Below, in pieces: positions 15,257-23,514 of a stretch of DNA of 64,000 nt. The number at the start of each line of letters is the position of its first letter. Position 1 is the stretch's first letter. A program made the translations under genes and the position numbers. The DNA lies in contig OZ251461.1 in assembly GCA_965242575.1 (NCBI GenBank), positions 310,001 to 374,000 on the forward strand. Direction: 5' to 3'. The notes beneath the pieces are model-generated. The model worked only from the letters and a program-made list of their open reading frames with translations. It was not told the origin of the DNA and searched no databases. Source of the DNA: JANQOH01 sp965242575. Its GTDB lineage: Bacteria > Pseudomonadota > Alphaproteobacteria > UBA7887.

Positions 15257-17205
15257 GATGGCGGCGGCGGAGGCGGCGCAGGCGGCGCAGGCGGCGCGTC
15301 GTCGTTCGTGATCGTCCCGACGCCGATGGCGTGCGCGGCGGTGACTCCGTCCGCGTTGCGGATGGGCGTCGCGGACGGATTCGGGCTGTCGATCCGCACC
15401 CGCACCGTCTCGTCGGGTTCGACCGCTCCGTCTCCCCGCACCTCCACCGAGGCCGTCTTGCTCGTCTCCCCGGCGGCGAAGGTCAGCGTCCCGCCGGTGA
15501 TCGCCGTGTAGTCGATTCCCGACGCCGCCGTCCCGCCGCCCCCGTCCGACCACTCCACCGTCACCGGCGACCCGGCGGCCGGCGACAGCGTCACCGTGAA
15601 CACCAGTTCCGTCGTTCCGGAGTTCCCCTCCGCCACGCGCGGCGAATCGATCGTCAGCGTCGGCGTGTCGTCGTCGATGATGGTCCCTGTCCCCGTCCCC
15701 ATCCCCGTCGCGATGATGAACCCGGACGGAGTGGGGTTGCTCAACTGCAACCGGACGGTCTCGTCCGACTCCGCCGTGGCGTCGCCCGTCACCGTCACGG
15801 AGACGGTCTGGGTCGTCACACCCGGCGCGAAGGTCAGCGCGCCAGCCGTAACCGCCGTGTAATCCATCCCCGCCCCCGGGTCCGCCGAGCCGCCCATCGA
15901 GTCGGCGTAGGCCACCGTCGCCTGCACCGACGCGGCCGGAGACAAAGTCACCGTGAACTCCAGCGTCGGCGTGTCGCCGGCGCCGCCCTCCGCCACCCGC
16001 GGCGAGTCGATAGAGAAGAGCGCCGTGTCGTCGTCGTCCACCGACACCGTCACGCCGGCGATGGAAAGTCCCGTCGGGTACGCCGCGGCGCAGCCGGTCG
16101 CCGTCACCATGTGGCTTATCGTCACCGTCTCGTCCGCAAGGTCGCCGTCCTCCACCCCGGTCGCCGTCACCGTTTGCGCCGTGTCCCAGTTCGCGGTGGT
16201 GAAGGTGAGCGTCGCCGGAGACACCGTGACGGCCGCCGTGTCGCCGCTGGTAACTCCTATCGTCACCCCGCCGGTGCAGCCGGCGCCCGGATCCGCGCTC
16301 AGCACCACGTCCCAGCCGACCATGGACCCCTCCTCCACCGCGACGGAGAGCGCGCCGGTGGAGGCCCCGGGACCCGCCGCCAGAACCGGCGCCACGCTCA
16401 CCGCCGCGGCGGTCAGGTCCACGCTGCCCGAATGGGCGGCCGCCAGCACCTTCACCGCCAGATCGGCGGCGGCGGATATGTCGGCCGTCGACGAAAGCGT
16501 CAGCGTCGCCGACGTATCGCCGCTCGACACGCTCGACACGCTGTCGATCGTCACGCCGCTCAGCGCCGTCACGAGTTCGAAACTCGACGCCGTCACCCCG
16601 CTCTCGAACGTCACGCCGCTCAGCGCCACGGCGACGGTGGCGCCGTTGAGGTTGCCCTCGGTCAGGGCCGCCGGAGTCGTGGACGAAATCGACGCGGAGG
16701 GCCCGATGACCCTGTGGGCGGACTGGGCGGGCAGGGCGGCGTGGTCGCGGTTCACGGTATTGGCGCCTGCTCCGGTTCGCCACCCCGTGCCGCTGATGGA
16801 GTTCTGCGGAATGGAGACGCCGTCCGCGTCGTAGTCGGCGGCCACCACCGTGTACGAAAAGTCCACGTCACCGCTAGGGTAATTAGGAGGATTGAGGACC
16901 GTGGTCACGCTGGCCTGCCGCGTGACGCCGCCGATGTCGAGAGACATCCGGCTCGCGGAAAAGGGGTTGGGACTCGTTTGTGTGATGATGGGGAGGCCGC
17001 TGATCCGGGCGGTGATCGCCTCTCCGGCGACGTAATACTCCCCGTTGGCCGGCGTCGAGGTGATGGACACCGTCACCTGCGCCGCGGCCGGCGCGGCGGC
17101 GAGGGCGAGGAGCGGCGCGGCGAGGACGGCGCACAGCCGCGCCGCGCGCACGAAACGGCGCCGGCCCGTCATGTCGGGCGGGGGGGGGGGGGACGTCATC
17201 GCCAT
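12988..17205 (-). CDS. Calx-beta repeat surface protein with C-terminal beta-barrel, copy 1 (poly-C in frame)
   Basis: 1405 aa. An SD-like GAGGG precedes ATGGCGATG at 17205, followed by a 13-C tract (encoding a run of Pro) and a second in-frame ATG starting the real signal peptide (MTGRRRFVRAARLCAV ... AAPAAAQ). Passenger: at least two Calx-beta units (IDSPRVAEG ... DYTAVTAG / DYTAITGG) after other beta-sandwich repeats, then a Pro hinge at ~640-650. From about residue 650 the sequence is nearly identical to copy 2 at 30888-35189 and ends in an autotransporter-like barrel (final RRIALDFRLRW). Probably displayed at the cell surface. Present tract length puts the upstream start in frame (ON). 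Confidence 0.8.
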   Translation of the reverse strand: MAMTSPPPPPDMTGRRRFVRAARLCAVLAAPLLALAAAPAAAQVTVSITSTPANGEYYVAGEAITARISGLPIITQTSPNPFSASRMSLDIGGVTRQASVTTVLNPPNYPSGDVDFSYTVVAADYDADGVSIPQNSISGTGWRTGAGANTVNRDHAALPAQSAHRVIGPSASISSTTPAALTEGNLNGATVAVALSGVTFESGVTASSFELVTALSGVTIDSVSSVSSGDTSATLTLSSTADISAAADLAVKVLAAAHSGSVDLTAAAVSVAPVLAAGPGASTGALSVAVEEGSMVGWDVVLSADPGAGCTGGVTIGVTSGDTAAVTVSPATLTFTTANWDTAQTVTATGVEDGDLADETVTISHMVTATGCAAAYPTGLSIAGVTVSVDDDDTALFSIDSPRVAEGGAGDTPTLEFTVTLSPAASVQATVAYADSMGGSADPGAGMDYTAVTAGALTFAPGVTTQTVSVTVTGDATAESDETVRLQLSNPTPSGFIIATGMGTGTGTIIDDDTPTLTIDSPRVAEGNSGTTELVFTVTLSPAAGSPVTVEWSDGGGGTAASGIDYTAITGGTLTFAAGETSKTASVEVRGDGAVEPDETVRVRIDSPNPSATPIRNADGVTAAHAIGVGTITNDDAPPAPPAPPPPPPSAEKLVLSATELEVATGAEGASYTLRLGAAPTGAVTVAISSDAPDVTAAPASLSFDASNWSAPQTVTVTAAADDDDYADTAQLTHTASGGGLDGETKTLAALVSEPGDTRVRAPAAGAAAAYMVGEHRVEVRAEAGVPPGVEIVPPAALAADLSVTLRPVSDDVSLAPGVFAFGAAEDAQVVVDVSVTGVPAAGLELCLPASAALREASGGRALTLLRHDGTAWVEVAGAQLDEAEERVCAAGITEFSPFAVGWRADVPAVADRSDARTRLTAVNRSILPEVSRAMWDSAAGAVARRFGDGAPAGYDGGADANAAAWAADALSWLAGRLGAPGGASAARARGPALFHDPRPYGPPEDSPAPPGAGWRALLPGSAFALGLSGGASGDGPDAALWGSGDRRSLSLDDGALSWEGEVTALHAGADARTAPDGSGGRVLGGVSAAWSESGIDYTDTGGAESVKGRHEARMASVQPYVGWLAGDGSRAWAALSHGRGEVELADAAAGAADSSATLTAAAIGARTRALSRGAAAVDVKGEAQAARFALDGDDNLIEGLSARTFRLRVAAEGRYVIAFANGGSLTPSLEAGLRWDGGDGAAGAGVELGGGAAWSAPSSPLTLEARGRALLAHGGDAEEWGVGGALRVAPGSGGLGLSLALSPSWGAADSGLARLWSADAARADTSQRAGGRLDAEAGYGLRALGGVATPLAGFALTGDRSREWRVGGRLALAEALDLALATSLRETRTGAPDRRIALDFRLRW
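17180..17192 (-). repeat. Homopolymeric tract of 13 C (coding strand), candidate phase-variation switch
   Basis: Thirteen consecutive G on the + strand lie between the RBS-linked ATG (17205) and the signal-peptide ATG (17172). The distance between the two ATGs is 33 nt, so they are in the same frame. Tracts of this length are prone to slipped-strand mispairing. Confidence 0.85.
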
Positions 17206-17291
17206 TCCCTCGACTCGCAGCGTCCGGCAAGGCTACCATAGCGCCGGGGCGAATGCAAGCGCGGCGGCGCGAGGACGCCGCCGCGCCGCCG

Positions 17292-17636
17292 CTATTCGGC
17301 GCGCATGAGCATGCGCACGCCGTAAACGCCGTCGGGGCCCTTCTCCAGCGTGACCGTCGCCTTGTCGCCCGGCGCGACGCCGCCGATACGGGCGCCCTCC
17401 AGGATCGGCAGGTCCATCGTCATCGCCGGCCAGCCGATCTCCGGGATCGGGTCATGGGTCAGGTTGACCGTCCCGTCGGCGATGGCGTGCACCACGGCCG
17501 CCGCGCGCACGGTCCCGGCCATGCCGTCCGGAGCGTCGTGATCGCCGTGATCGCCGTGGCCGCCATGCTCCATTCCGGCCAGCGGCGCCGCCGCGAGCAG
17601 GATCGCGCAAGCCAGGATCGTCGGGATTCCGCGCAT
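17292..17636 (-). CDS. cusF: CusF-like periplasmic copper/silver-binding protein
   Basis: 114 aa. The ATG at 17636 follows AAAGGAG at 8 nt, which decides the start against an upstream frame. Signal peptide (MRGIPTILACAILLAAAPLAG), then a His-rich segment MEHGGHGDHGDHD, then the CusF OB-fold with IGWPAMTMDLPI, carrying the Trp and two Met that bind Cu(I)/Ag(I). It lies 13 bp downstream of cusA and would hand metal to CusB/CusA. Last gene of the operon. Confidence 0.88.
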   Translation of the reverse strand: MRGIPTILACAILLAAAPLAGMEHGGHGDHGDHDAPDGMAGTVRAAAVVHAIADGTVNLTHDPIPEIGWPAMTMDLPILEGARIGGVAPGDKATVTLEKGPDGVYGVRMLMRAE

Positions 17637-17649
17637 GGGAACTCTCCTT

Positions 17650-20600
17650 TCACGAAGTGCGGGGATGGGGCGCCGGCGGCGCATCCGCCGGCGCGGGCGC
17701 GGAGGCGGCCCCGGCGCCGAGGCGCCGGTTCGCGCCGCGCAGCGCGAGCCGCTTCCAGATGACGAAAATCGCGGGGATCGCGAACAGCGTCAGCAGCGTC
17801 GCCGTCGCCATGCCGCCGACCATCGGCGCGGCGACGCGCTTCATCGCCTCCGACCCCGTGGCGTCGCCGATCATGATCGGGATCAACCCGGCGAGGATGG
17901 TCGCGACGGTCATCAGTTTCGGCCGCAGGCGCAGCAGCGCGCCCTCGAACACCGCCGCCTCCACGTCCGCGCCGGTCAACGGGCGGCCGTCCGCGCGCGC
18001 CTGCGCGGCGCGGCGGTCCCAGGCCAGGTTCAGGTAGAGCAGCATGACGATGGCGGTCTCGACGGCGACCCCGGCAAGGGCGATGAACCCCACCGCGACC
18101 GCCACCGACAGGTCGAAGCCCAGCCACCAGACGAACCACACCCCGCCGGCGAGCGCCATCGGCAGCGCGCTCAGGACGATCAGCGCCTCCGCCGCGCGGC
18201 GGAACGCCAGGAACAGCATGAGCGCGATGATCGCCAGCGTCGCCGGCGCCATCACCGCCAGCCTGTCGCGGACCCGCTCGATGTATTCGTACTGGCCCGA
18301 CCAGTTCAGCGAATAGCCCGGCGGCAGGTCCACCTTTTCCGCCACGACCCGCCGCGCCTCGCGGACGTAGCCGCCGAGGTCGCGCCCGGCGATGTCGATG
18401 AACACGAAGCCGGTGCGGCGCGCGTTCTCCGAGCGGATCATGCCGGGGCCGTCCGCGACCGCGATGCGCGCCACCGCGCCGAGCGGGATGTGCGCCCCGG
18501 ACGGCGTGACGACGGGAAGCGCGCGCAGCCGGTCCGGGCTGTCGCGCCAGTCGCGCGGATAGCGCAAATTGATGGGGAAGCGCTCCAGCCCCTCGACGCT
18601 TTCGGCGATGGTCATGCCGCCCACGGCGGTCTGCACCACCTCCTGCACGTCGCGGACGGTCAGCATGTAGCGGGCGGCGGCCGCGCGGTCGATGTCGATC
18701 TCGACGAAGCGGCCGCCCACCGGGCGCTCGGCGTAGGCCGAGGCGGTTCCGGGGACCTCGGCGACGGCGCGCTCGACCGCCACCGCGATGCGCTCGATCT
18801 CGGCCAGGTCCGCGCCGGAGACCTTCACCCCCACCGGCGTCTTGACGCCGGTGGCGAGCATGTCGATGCGGTTCTTGATCGGCTGGATCCAGACGTTGGT
18901 CACGCCGGGGACCTGCACCGCGCGGTCGAGCGCGCCGCGGATCCCCTCCATCGTCATTCCCGGCCGCCATTCGGCGCGCGGGCGCAGCCGGATCGTCGTC
19001 TCGATCATGGTGAGCGGCGCGGGGTCGGTGGCGGTGTCGGCGCGGCCGAGCTTGCCGTGGACCGTCAGGACCTCCGGCACGGAGGCGATCATGCGGTCCG
19101 TCTGCCGCAGCACCTCGCGCGCCTTGCCGATGGAGACGCCGGGGTGGAGCGAGGGCATGTAGAGGAGATCGCCCTCGTCGAGCTCGGGCATGAACTCGGC
19201 GCCGATTCGCTGCAACGGCCACCACGCCGAGGCGGCGACCAGGACCGCCAGCGCGCACGCCGCCCACGGCCACGCCACCGCGGCGTCCAGGAACGGCCGA
19301 TAGATCAGGAGGCACAGCCGGTTGAGCGGGTTCTTGCGCTCCGGCGGAACCCGGCCGCGGACGAAATACCCCATCAGCACCGGGACGACGGTGACGGACA
19401 GCGCCGCCGCCGCCGCCATCGCATAGGTCTTGGTGAAGGCGAGGGGCTTGAACAGCCGCCCCTCCTGCGCCTCCAGCGCGAAGACCGGCAGGAAGCTCAC
19501 CGTGACGATGGCGAGCGAATAGAACAGCGCCGGCCCCACCTCCGAACAGCATTCGCCGACGACGCGCCAGCGGTTCCGGGCGGTGAGCGGCTCGCGCTCC
19601 ATCCGCCGGTGCATCGCCTCGATCATGACGATCGCCGCGTCCACCATCGCGCCGACGGCGATGGCTATGCCGCCGAGCGACATGATGTTGGCGTTCACCC
19701 CTTGCGCCGCCATGGCGACGAACGCCGCGAGTATCCCCAGCGGCAGCGACAGCAGCACCACCAGCGACGAGCGCAGGTGCAGGAGGAACGCCGCGCACAC
19801 CAGGACGACGGCGACGAACTCCTTGGCGAGCTTGTCGCGCAGATTGTCCACTGCCCGCTCGATGACCCCCGAGCGGTCGTAGGTCGTCACGATCTCGACC
19901 CCGTCCGGCAGGCTCGGCCGCAGCTCGTCGAGCTTCTCCGCGACCGCGCGGATGGTCGTCAGCGCGTCGCCGCCCCAGCGCATGATCGCGACTCCGCCGA
20001 CCGCGTCGCCCTCGCCGTTGAAGTCGCCGACTCCGCGGCGCATTTCCGGGCCGAGGCGGATGTCGGCCACGTCGCCCAGCGTCAGCGCCGCGCCGCGCGC
20101 GTTGACCGCCAGCGGCGCGCGTTCGAGATCGGCGATCTCGTCGACGTAGCCCCGGGCGCGGACCATGTATTCCGCCTCGCCCATCTCGATGACGCTGCCG
20201 CCCGCCTCGCGGCTCGACGCCTCGACGGCGGCGCGCGCCGCGCCCAGCGTCAGCCCGAACGCGCGCAGTTTGTTCGGGTCCACGACCACCTGGTACTGCT
20301 TGACCATGCCGCCGATGGTCGCGACCTCGGACACGCCGTCGAGCGCCTGGAGCTCGTATTTCAGCCACCAGTCCTGGAGCGCGCGCAGCTCCGACAGGTC
20401 GTGCTCGCCGGTCCGGTCGATGAGGACGTATTGGTAGATCCAGCCCACGCCGGTGGCGTCCGGCCCCAGTTCCGGCGCCGCCCCCGCGGGCAGCCGCGGC
20501 GCCGCCTGCGCGAGGTATTCCAGCACCCGCGAGCGCGCCCAATACAGGTCCGTCCCGTCCTCGAAGACGACGTAGACGTAACTGTCGCCGAAGAACGAGA

Positions 20601-20853
20601 ACCCCCGCACGTCCACCGCCCCCGGGACCGAAAGCATCGCCGTGGCGATGGGGTAGGTGATCTGGTCCTCCACCACCTGCGGCGCCTGCCCCGGCCACGG
20701 CGTCTTGACGATGACCTGGACGTCGGACAGGTCGGGGATCGCGTCGATGGGCGTGTCGACCACCGCCCGGACCCCCGCCGCCGCCAGCATCAGCGCGAGC
20801 GCGAGGACGACGGCGCGGTTGGCGATCGACGCCCCGATGACCGCGGGGATCAC
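17650..20853 (-). CDS. cusA: Heavy-metal efflux RND transporter, Cu(I)/Ag(I) type
   Basis: 1067 aa. GTG start at 20853 overlaps the cusB stop (GTGA). Typical HME-RND features: first helix with ANRAVVLALAL, PIDAIPDLSDVQVIVKTPWPGQAPQVVEDQ, the helix-4 motif GGIAIAVGAMVDAAIVMIE with the proton-relay acidic residues, and AGVAVETAIVMLLYLN in the second half. Methionines in the periplasmic cleft region (MLATGVKTPVGVKV, MTIAESVEGLERF) fit Cu/Ag substrates. It exports metal with CusB and an outer-membrane channel; no cusC is present in this window, so a TolC-like channel must be elsewhere. The Pro/Ala-rich C-terminus is a short extension. Confidence 0.93.
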   Translation of the reverse strand: MIPAVIGASIANRAVVLALALMLAAAGVRAVVDTPIDAIPDLSDVQVIVKTPWPGQAPQVVEDQITYPIATAMLSVPGAVDVRGFSFFGDSYVYVVFEDGTDLYWARSRVLEYLAQAAPRLPAGAAPELGPDATGVGWIYQYVLIDRTGEHDLSELRALQDWWLKYELQALDGVSEVATIGGMVKQYQVVVDPNKLRAFGLTLGAARAAVEASSREAGGSVIEMGEAEYMVRARGYVDEIADLERAPLAVNARGAALTLGDVADIRLGPEMRRGVGDFNGEGDAVGGVAIMRWGGDALTTIRAVAEKLDELRPSLPDGVEIVTTYDRSGVIERAVDNLRDKLAKEFVAVVLVCAAFLLHLRSSLVVLLSLPLGILAAFVAMAAQGVNANIMSLGGIAIAVGAMVDAAIVMIEAMHRRMEREPLTARNRWRVVGECCSEVGPALFYSLAIVTVSFLPVFALEAQEGRLFKPLAFTKTYAMAAAAALSVTVVPVLMGYFVRGRVPPERKNPLNRLCLLIYRPFLDAAVAWPWAACALAVLVAASAWWPLQRIGAEFMPELDEGDLLYMPSLHPGVSIGKAREVLRQTDRMIASVPEVLTVHGKLGRADTATDPAPLTMIETTIRLRPRAEWRPGMTMEGIRGALDRAVQVPGVTNVWIQPIKNRIDMLATGVKTPVGVKVSGADLAEIERIAVAVERAVAEVPGTASAYAERPVGGRFVEIDIDRAAAARYMLTVRDVQEVVQTAVGGMTIAESVEGLERFPINLRYPRDWRDSPDRLRALPVVTPSGAHIPLGAVARIAVADGPGMIRSENARRTGFVFIDIAGRDLGGYVREARRVVAEKVDLPPGYSLNWSGQYEYIERVRDRLAVMAPATLAIIALMLFLAFRRAAEALIVLSALPMALAGGVWFVWWLGFDLSVAVAVGFIALAGVAVETAIVMLLYLNLAWDRRAAQARADGRPLTGADVEAAVFEGALLRLRPKLMTVATILAGLIPIMIGDATGSEAMKRVAAPMVGGMATATLLTLFAIPAIFVIWKRLALRGANRRLGAGAASAPAPADAPPAPHPRTS

Positions 20854-22820
20854 GGCGCCGGACCCGTCTCGACGCCGACCAGCGTCAGCGAGAAGTCGGC
20901 CCCCTGTTCGAGCGTCAGCCGCGCCTCGGCGCCCACCGGCAGGCTGTCGGGGGCGAGGCCCGGCGCGAGCGCGAAGTCCATCGTCATTCCGGGCATCCCG
21001 ATCTCGGCCAGCGGGCCGTGGGTGACGTTGGCCGACCGCGCCGCCGCGTCGACGCGGTTGATCGTGCCGACCGCGGTCATCCGCTTCTTCGCCGGCGCGT
21101 CCGCCGCCTCCGCGCCGCCGTCTATCGCCCCGGCCGCGCCGCGCCCCGCCCGGCGCACCGCGACGATGGCGTACAGCCCGTCGCCGGCCGCCGCGAGGTC
21201 GAACGCCACCGGCTCGCCCAGCGGCGCTTCGGCGGGGTCGAAGCCCGAGGCCGGCAGGTCCATCCGCATCGCCGGCCAGCCCAGTTCGGGGATGGGTTCG
21301 TGCTCCACGGTCAGCCATCCGTCGGCCGTCACCGCGTGGAGGATTCCGGCGCCCGTCGCGGCTATGCCGTCGTCCGCGCCGAGGGCCGTCAGCGCCAGCA
21401 GCCCGTCCGCGCCCCGGACGACGGAGAACTCCACCTCCGCGCCGGGCTCCAGGCCGTCCAGCGCTACGTCGGCGCGCGCCGCGAACCGCGTCTCCAGCGC
21501 CGGCCAGCCCAGCGCCTCGATCTCGCGGTGGCGGATGGCGACCGAACGCCGCGCCGCGTCCACCTCGGCGAGCACGCCGGCCCCGTGCGCGGGTTCGGCC
21601 TCGGTCGGCGCCAGCCGCGCGAGGCCGGCGCCCAGCGCGCTCTCGCTGTCGATGAGGAACTGCGCCGAGGCCACCACCTCTTCGCCCGGCGCGAGGCCCT
21701 GGACGATCTCGGTCCGGCCGCCCGCGCCGAAATCGCCGCCCGGGCCCGTCGTCACCAGGCGCGGGAGGAACCTCCCCTCGCCGGTCTTCAGTATCACCCG
21801 CTCCGCGCGGCCGGTGCGGATCACCGCCTCGCTGGGGACCGTCACCGCCTCGCGCGCCGCCTCCGGCTCCAGCGTCGCGGCGCCGAACATGTTGGGCCGC
21901 AACAGCCCCTCCCGGTTGTCGAAGCGCAGGCGGACGGGGAGGGTGCGCGTCCTGGCGTCGAGCTCGGGATAGACGTAGTCGATCTCCCCCTCGAACGCCC
22001 GGCCCGGCAGGTGCTCGAACCGCGCGCGGACCCGCCAGCCGGCGCCCGAGACGAGGCCGGCGTCGCGCTCGAACACGTCGACCAGCAGCCACACCGAGGA
22101 CAGGTCGGCCAGCGTCATCGCCCGCGTCTCCGGCTTCAGGAACATCCCGTCGGCGGCGGCGAGCGCCGTCACCACGCCGTCGCGCGGGGCGTGGACGCGC
22201 AGGAATTGCGCCGGCTCGCCGGCCGCCGCCATTTCGTCGATCTGCGCGTCGGTGACGCCGTAGTTCCTCAGTTTCAGGCGCGTGCGGGCGATTTCGGCGG
22301 CGTCGGCGCGCCGCTCCGCGCGCAGCAATTCGCTGCTGGCGACGGTGATTTCGGGCGCATACAGCGTGAACAGCAGGTCGCCGCGCGCCGCGCGGTCGCC
22401 GACGGCGCGGACCGACAGGCGGTCGATCCAGCCCTCGACCCGCGTATGGATGTGACTCGTCCGGTGTTCGTCGTAGCCGACGAAGCCGACGGTCTCGATC
22501 CGCCGCGCCACCGGCTCGACGCGCGCGACCGCGGTCCGGACGCCGATGGCGGCGATCTCCGGCGGCGACAGGCGCACTTCGGCGGGGTCGCCCGCAGGCT
22601 CCCCGCCCTCGTAAACCGGGACCAGGTCCATCCCCATCGGCGATTTGCCCGGCCCGTCGCGGCGGAAATTCGGGTCCATCGGCGCGACCCAGTACAGGAC
22701 CTTCGGCCCTTCGGGGCCGGGGGCGCTCCCGTCGGTCGTCCGCGCCCGTTCGAGCGCGATTCCCCCCGCCGCTCCGGCGGCGAGCGAAAGGAGGCAAAGG
22801 GCGGCGTAGCGTCCGCGCAT
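20850..22820 (-). CDS. cusB: CusB-type membrane fusion protein with additional CusF-like modules
   Basis: 656 aa, far longer than the usual ~400. N-terminal signal/anchor, a heavy-metal-binding domain in which Cys is absent (YWVAPMDPNFRRDGPGKSPM then GMDLVPVYE), adaptor core with HIHTRVEGWIDRLSV, VHAPRDGVVTAL and VPSEAVIRTG up to about residue 395. Three CusF-like segments follow: EIEALGWPALETRF (degenerate, no Met pair), IPELGWPAMRMDLP and LAEIGMPGMTMDFA (Trp replaced by Met). The last two could bind Cu(I)/Ag(I), so several metal chaperones are built into the adaptor besides the free CusF. Starts after GAGGA, 115 bp after the Cys/His-rich gene; its stop overlaps cusA. Confidence 0.88.
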   Translation of the reverse strand: MRGRYAALCLLSLAAGAAGGIALERARTTDGSAPGPEGPKVLYWVAPMDPNFRRDGPGKSPMGMDLVPVYEGGEPAGDPAEVRLSPPEIAAIGVRTAVARVEPVARRIETVGFVGYDEHRTSHIHTRVEGWIDRLSVRAVGDRAARGDLLFTLYAPEITVASSELLRAERRADAAEIARTRLKLRNYGVTDAQIDEMAAAGEPAQFLRVHAPRDGVVTALAAADGMFLKPETRAMTLADLSSVWLLVDVFERDAGLVSGAGWRVRARFEHLPGRAFEGEIDYVYPELDARTRTLPVRLRFDNREGLLRPNMFGAATLEPEAAREAVTVPSEAVIRTGRAERVILKTGEGRFLPRLVTTGPGGDFGAGGRTEIVQGLAPGEEVVASAQFLIDSESALGAGLARLAPTEAEPAHGAGVLAEVDAARRSVAIRHREIEALGWPALETRFAARADVALDGLEPGAEVEFSVVRGADGLLALTALGADDGIAATGAGILHAVTADGWLTVEHEPIPELGWPAMRMDLPASGFDPAEAPLGEPVAFDLAAAGDGLYAIVAVRRAGRGAAGAIDGGAEAADAPAKKRMTAVGTINRVDAAARSANVTHGPLAEIGMPGMTMDFALAPGLAPDSLPVGAEARLTLEQGADFSLTLVGVETGPAP

Positions 22821-22935
22821 GGGAGTCCTCGTGCGGCCCGCGCGCGCAGCGTGTCCGCGCGCCGCGGCGGCGTCGGTGAGCGTCGAATCGGAGAGGGCGG
22901 GGGGAGCGCGCGCCGGGAGGCGCCGCTCCGCCCGG

Positions 22936-23283
22936 TCAGGCTGCGCGGATCGGCGGCCGGGTCGGCGGTTCGGCCGCCTGTCCTCCCGCTATCCGCCCGC
23001 GCGGCGCGGCCGCCCCGGCGGCGCCGTCGCGCGGCGCGCCCGGCGCGGCGTCGAGCGCGGCGGCGCAACAGGTCGCCGCGCAGCCGCACTCCGCGGCGCC
23101 CGTGTGGGCGCATCCGTCGCCGTGCGCGCCGCCCTCCGCCCCGTGCATGGCGCCGCAAGGCGCGGCATGCGCGGCGGTCCCGTGTTCGGCGGCGAAGGCG
23201 CCGCCATGCGGCGCGTCCGGAGTCCACGCCAGGACTCCGAGCAGGACAGCGATCCACACGCCAGCGCGCCGCGTTCCGTTCAC
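22936..23283 (-). CDS. Small Cys/His-rich secreted protein, first gene of the copper operon
   Basis: 115 aa from GTG at 23283 (GGAAAGG about 9 nt upstream). Signal peptide (residues ~1-32), then a segment dense in Cys and His: CGAMHGAEGGAHGDGCAH and ECGCAATCC. The remainder is Ala/Arg/Pro-rich. No family is recognised with confidence; DUF2946-like copper proteins are a possibility. The position upstream of cusBAF under a good promoter suggests periplasmic copper or silver binding. Confidence 0.6.
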   Translation of the reverse strand: MNGTRRAGVWIAVLLGVLAWTPDAPHGGAFAAEHGTAAHAAPCGAMHGAEGGAHGDGCAHTGAAECGCAATCCAAALDAAPGAPRDGAAGAAAPRGRIAGGQAAEPPTRPPIRAA

Positions 23284-23335
23284 GGGGTTTCGCCTTTCCC
23301 GTCGCCGGGCCGCCACCGCCGGCGCCCGTTCCGGC

Positions 23336-23364
23336 AATCTACGCCGCCGCCGCGCCGGTTTCAA
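23336..23364 (-). promoter_or_regulatory. Predicted promoter of the copper-efflux operon
   Basis: TTGAAA (minus strand, 23359-23364) and TAGATT (23336-23341) with exactly 17 bp between. It is 50 bp upstream of the Cys/His-rich gene. A 17-bp spacer is not the stretched 19-20 bp spacer of CueR/MerR-activated promoters. Confidence 0.5.
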
Positions 23365-23514
23365 GCGAGGGCGGATTCGACGTTGCGGCGAAGCGCCGGC
23401 GACCGCAGCCGTAACGAGAGCCGCCGGAGTCCCGCCCGCCGCCTGTTCCCCTCCGGGCGGGCGTGCTATAGACCCGCCGCCACCGCCCGAACCTCCCAGC
23501 CCAAGCGAGCCGCC

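Noticed and set aside
5586..22000. Very long open frames on the strand opposite to real genes (for example + strand across 5.6-9.6, 11.9-17.2 and 17.6-22.0 kb)
   Set aside because: They are antisense shadows caused by very high GC; they consist of Arg/Gly/Ala-rich sequence with no domain motif, while the other strand encodes clear families.
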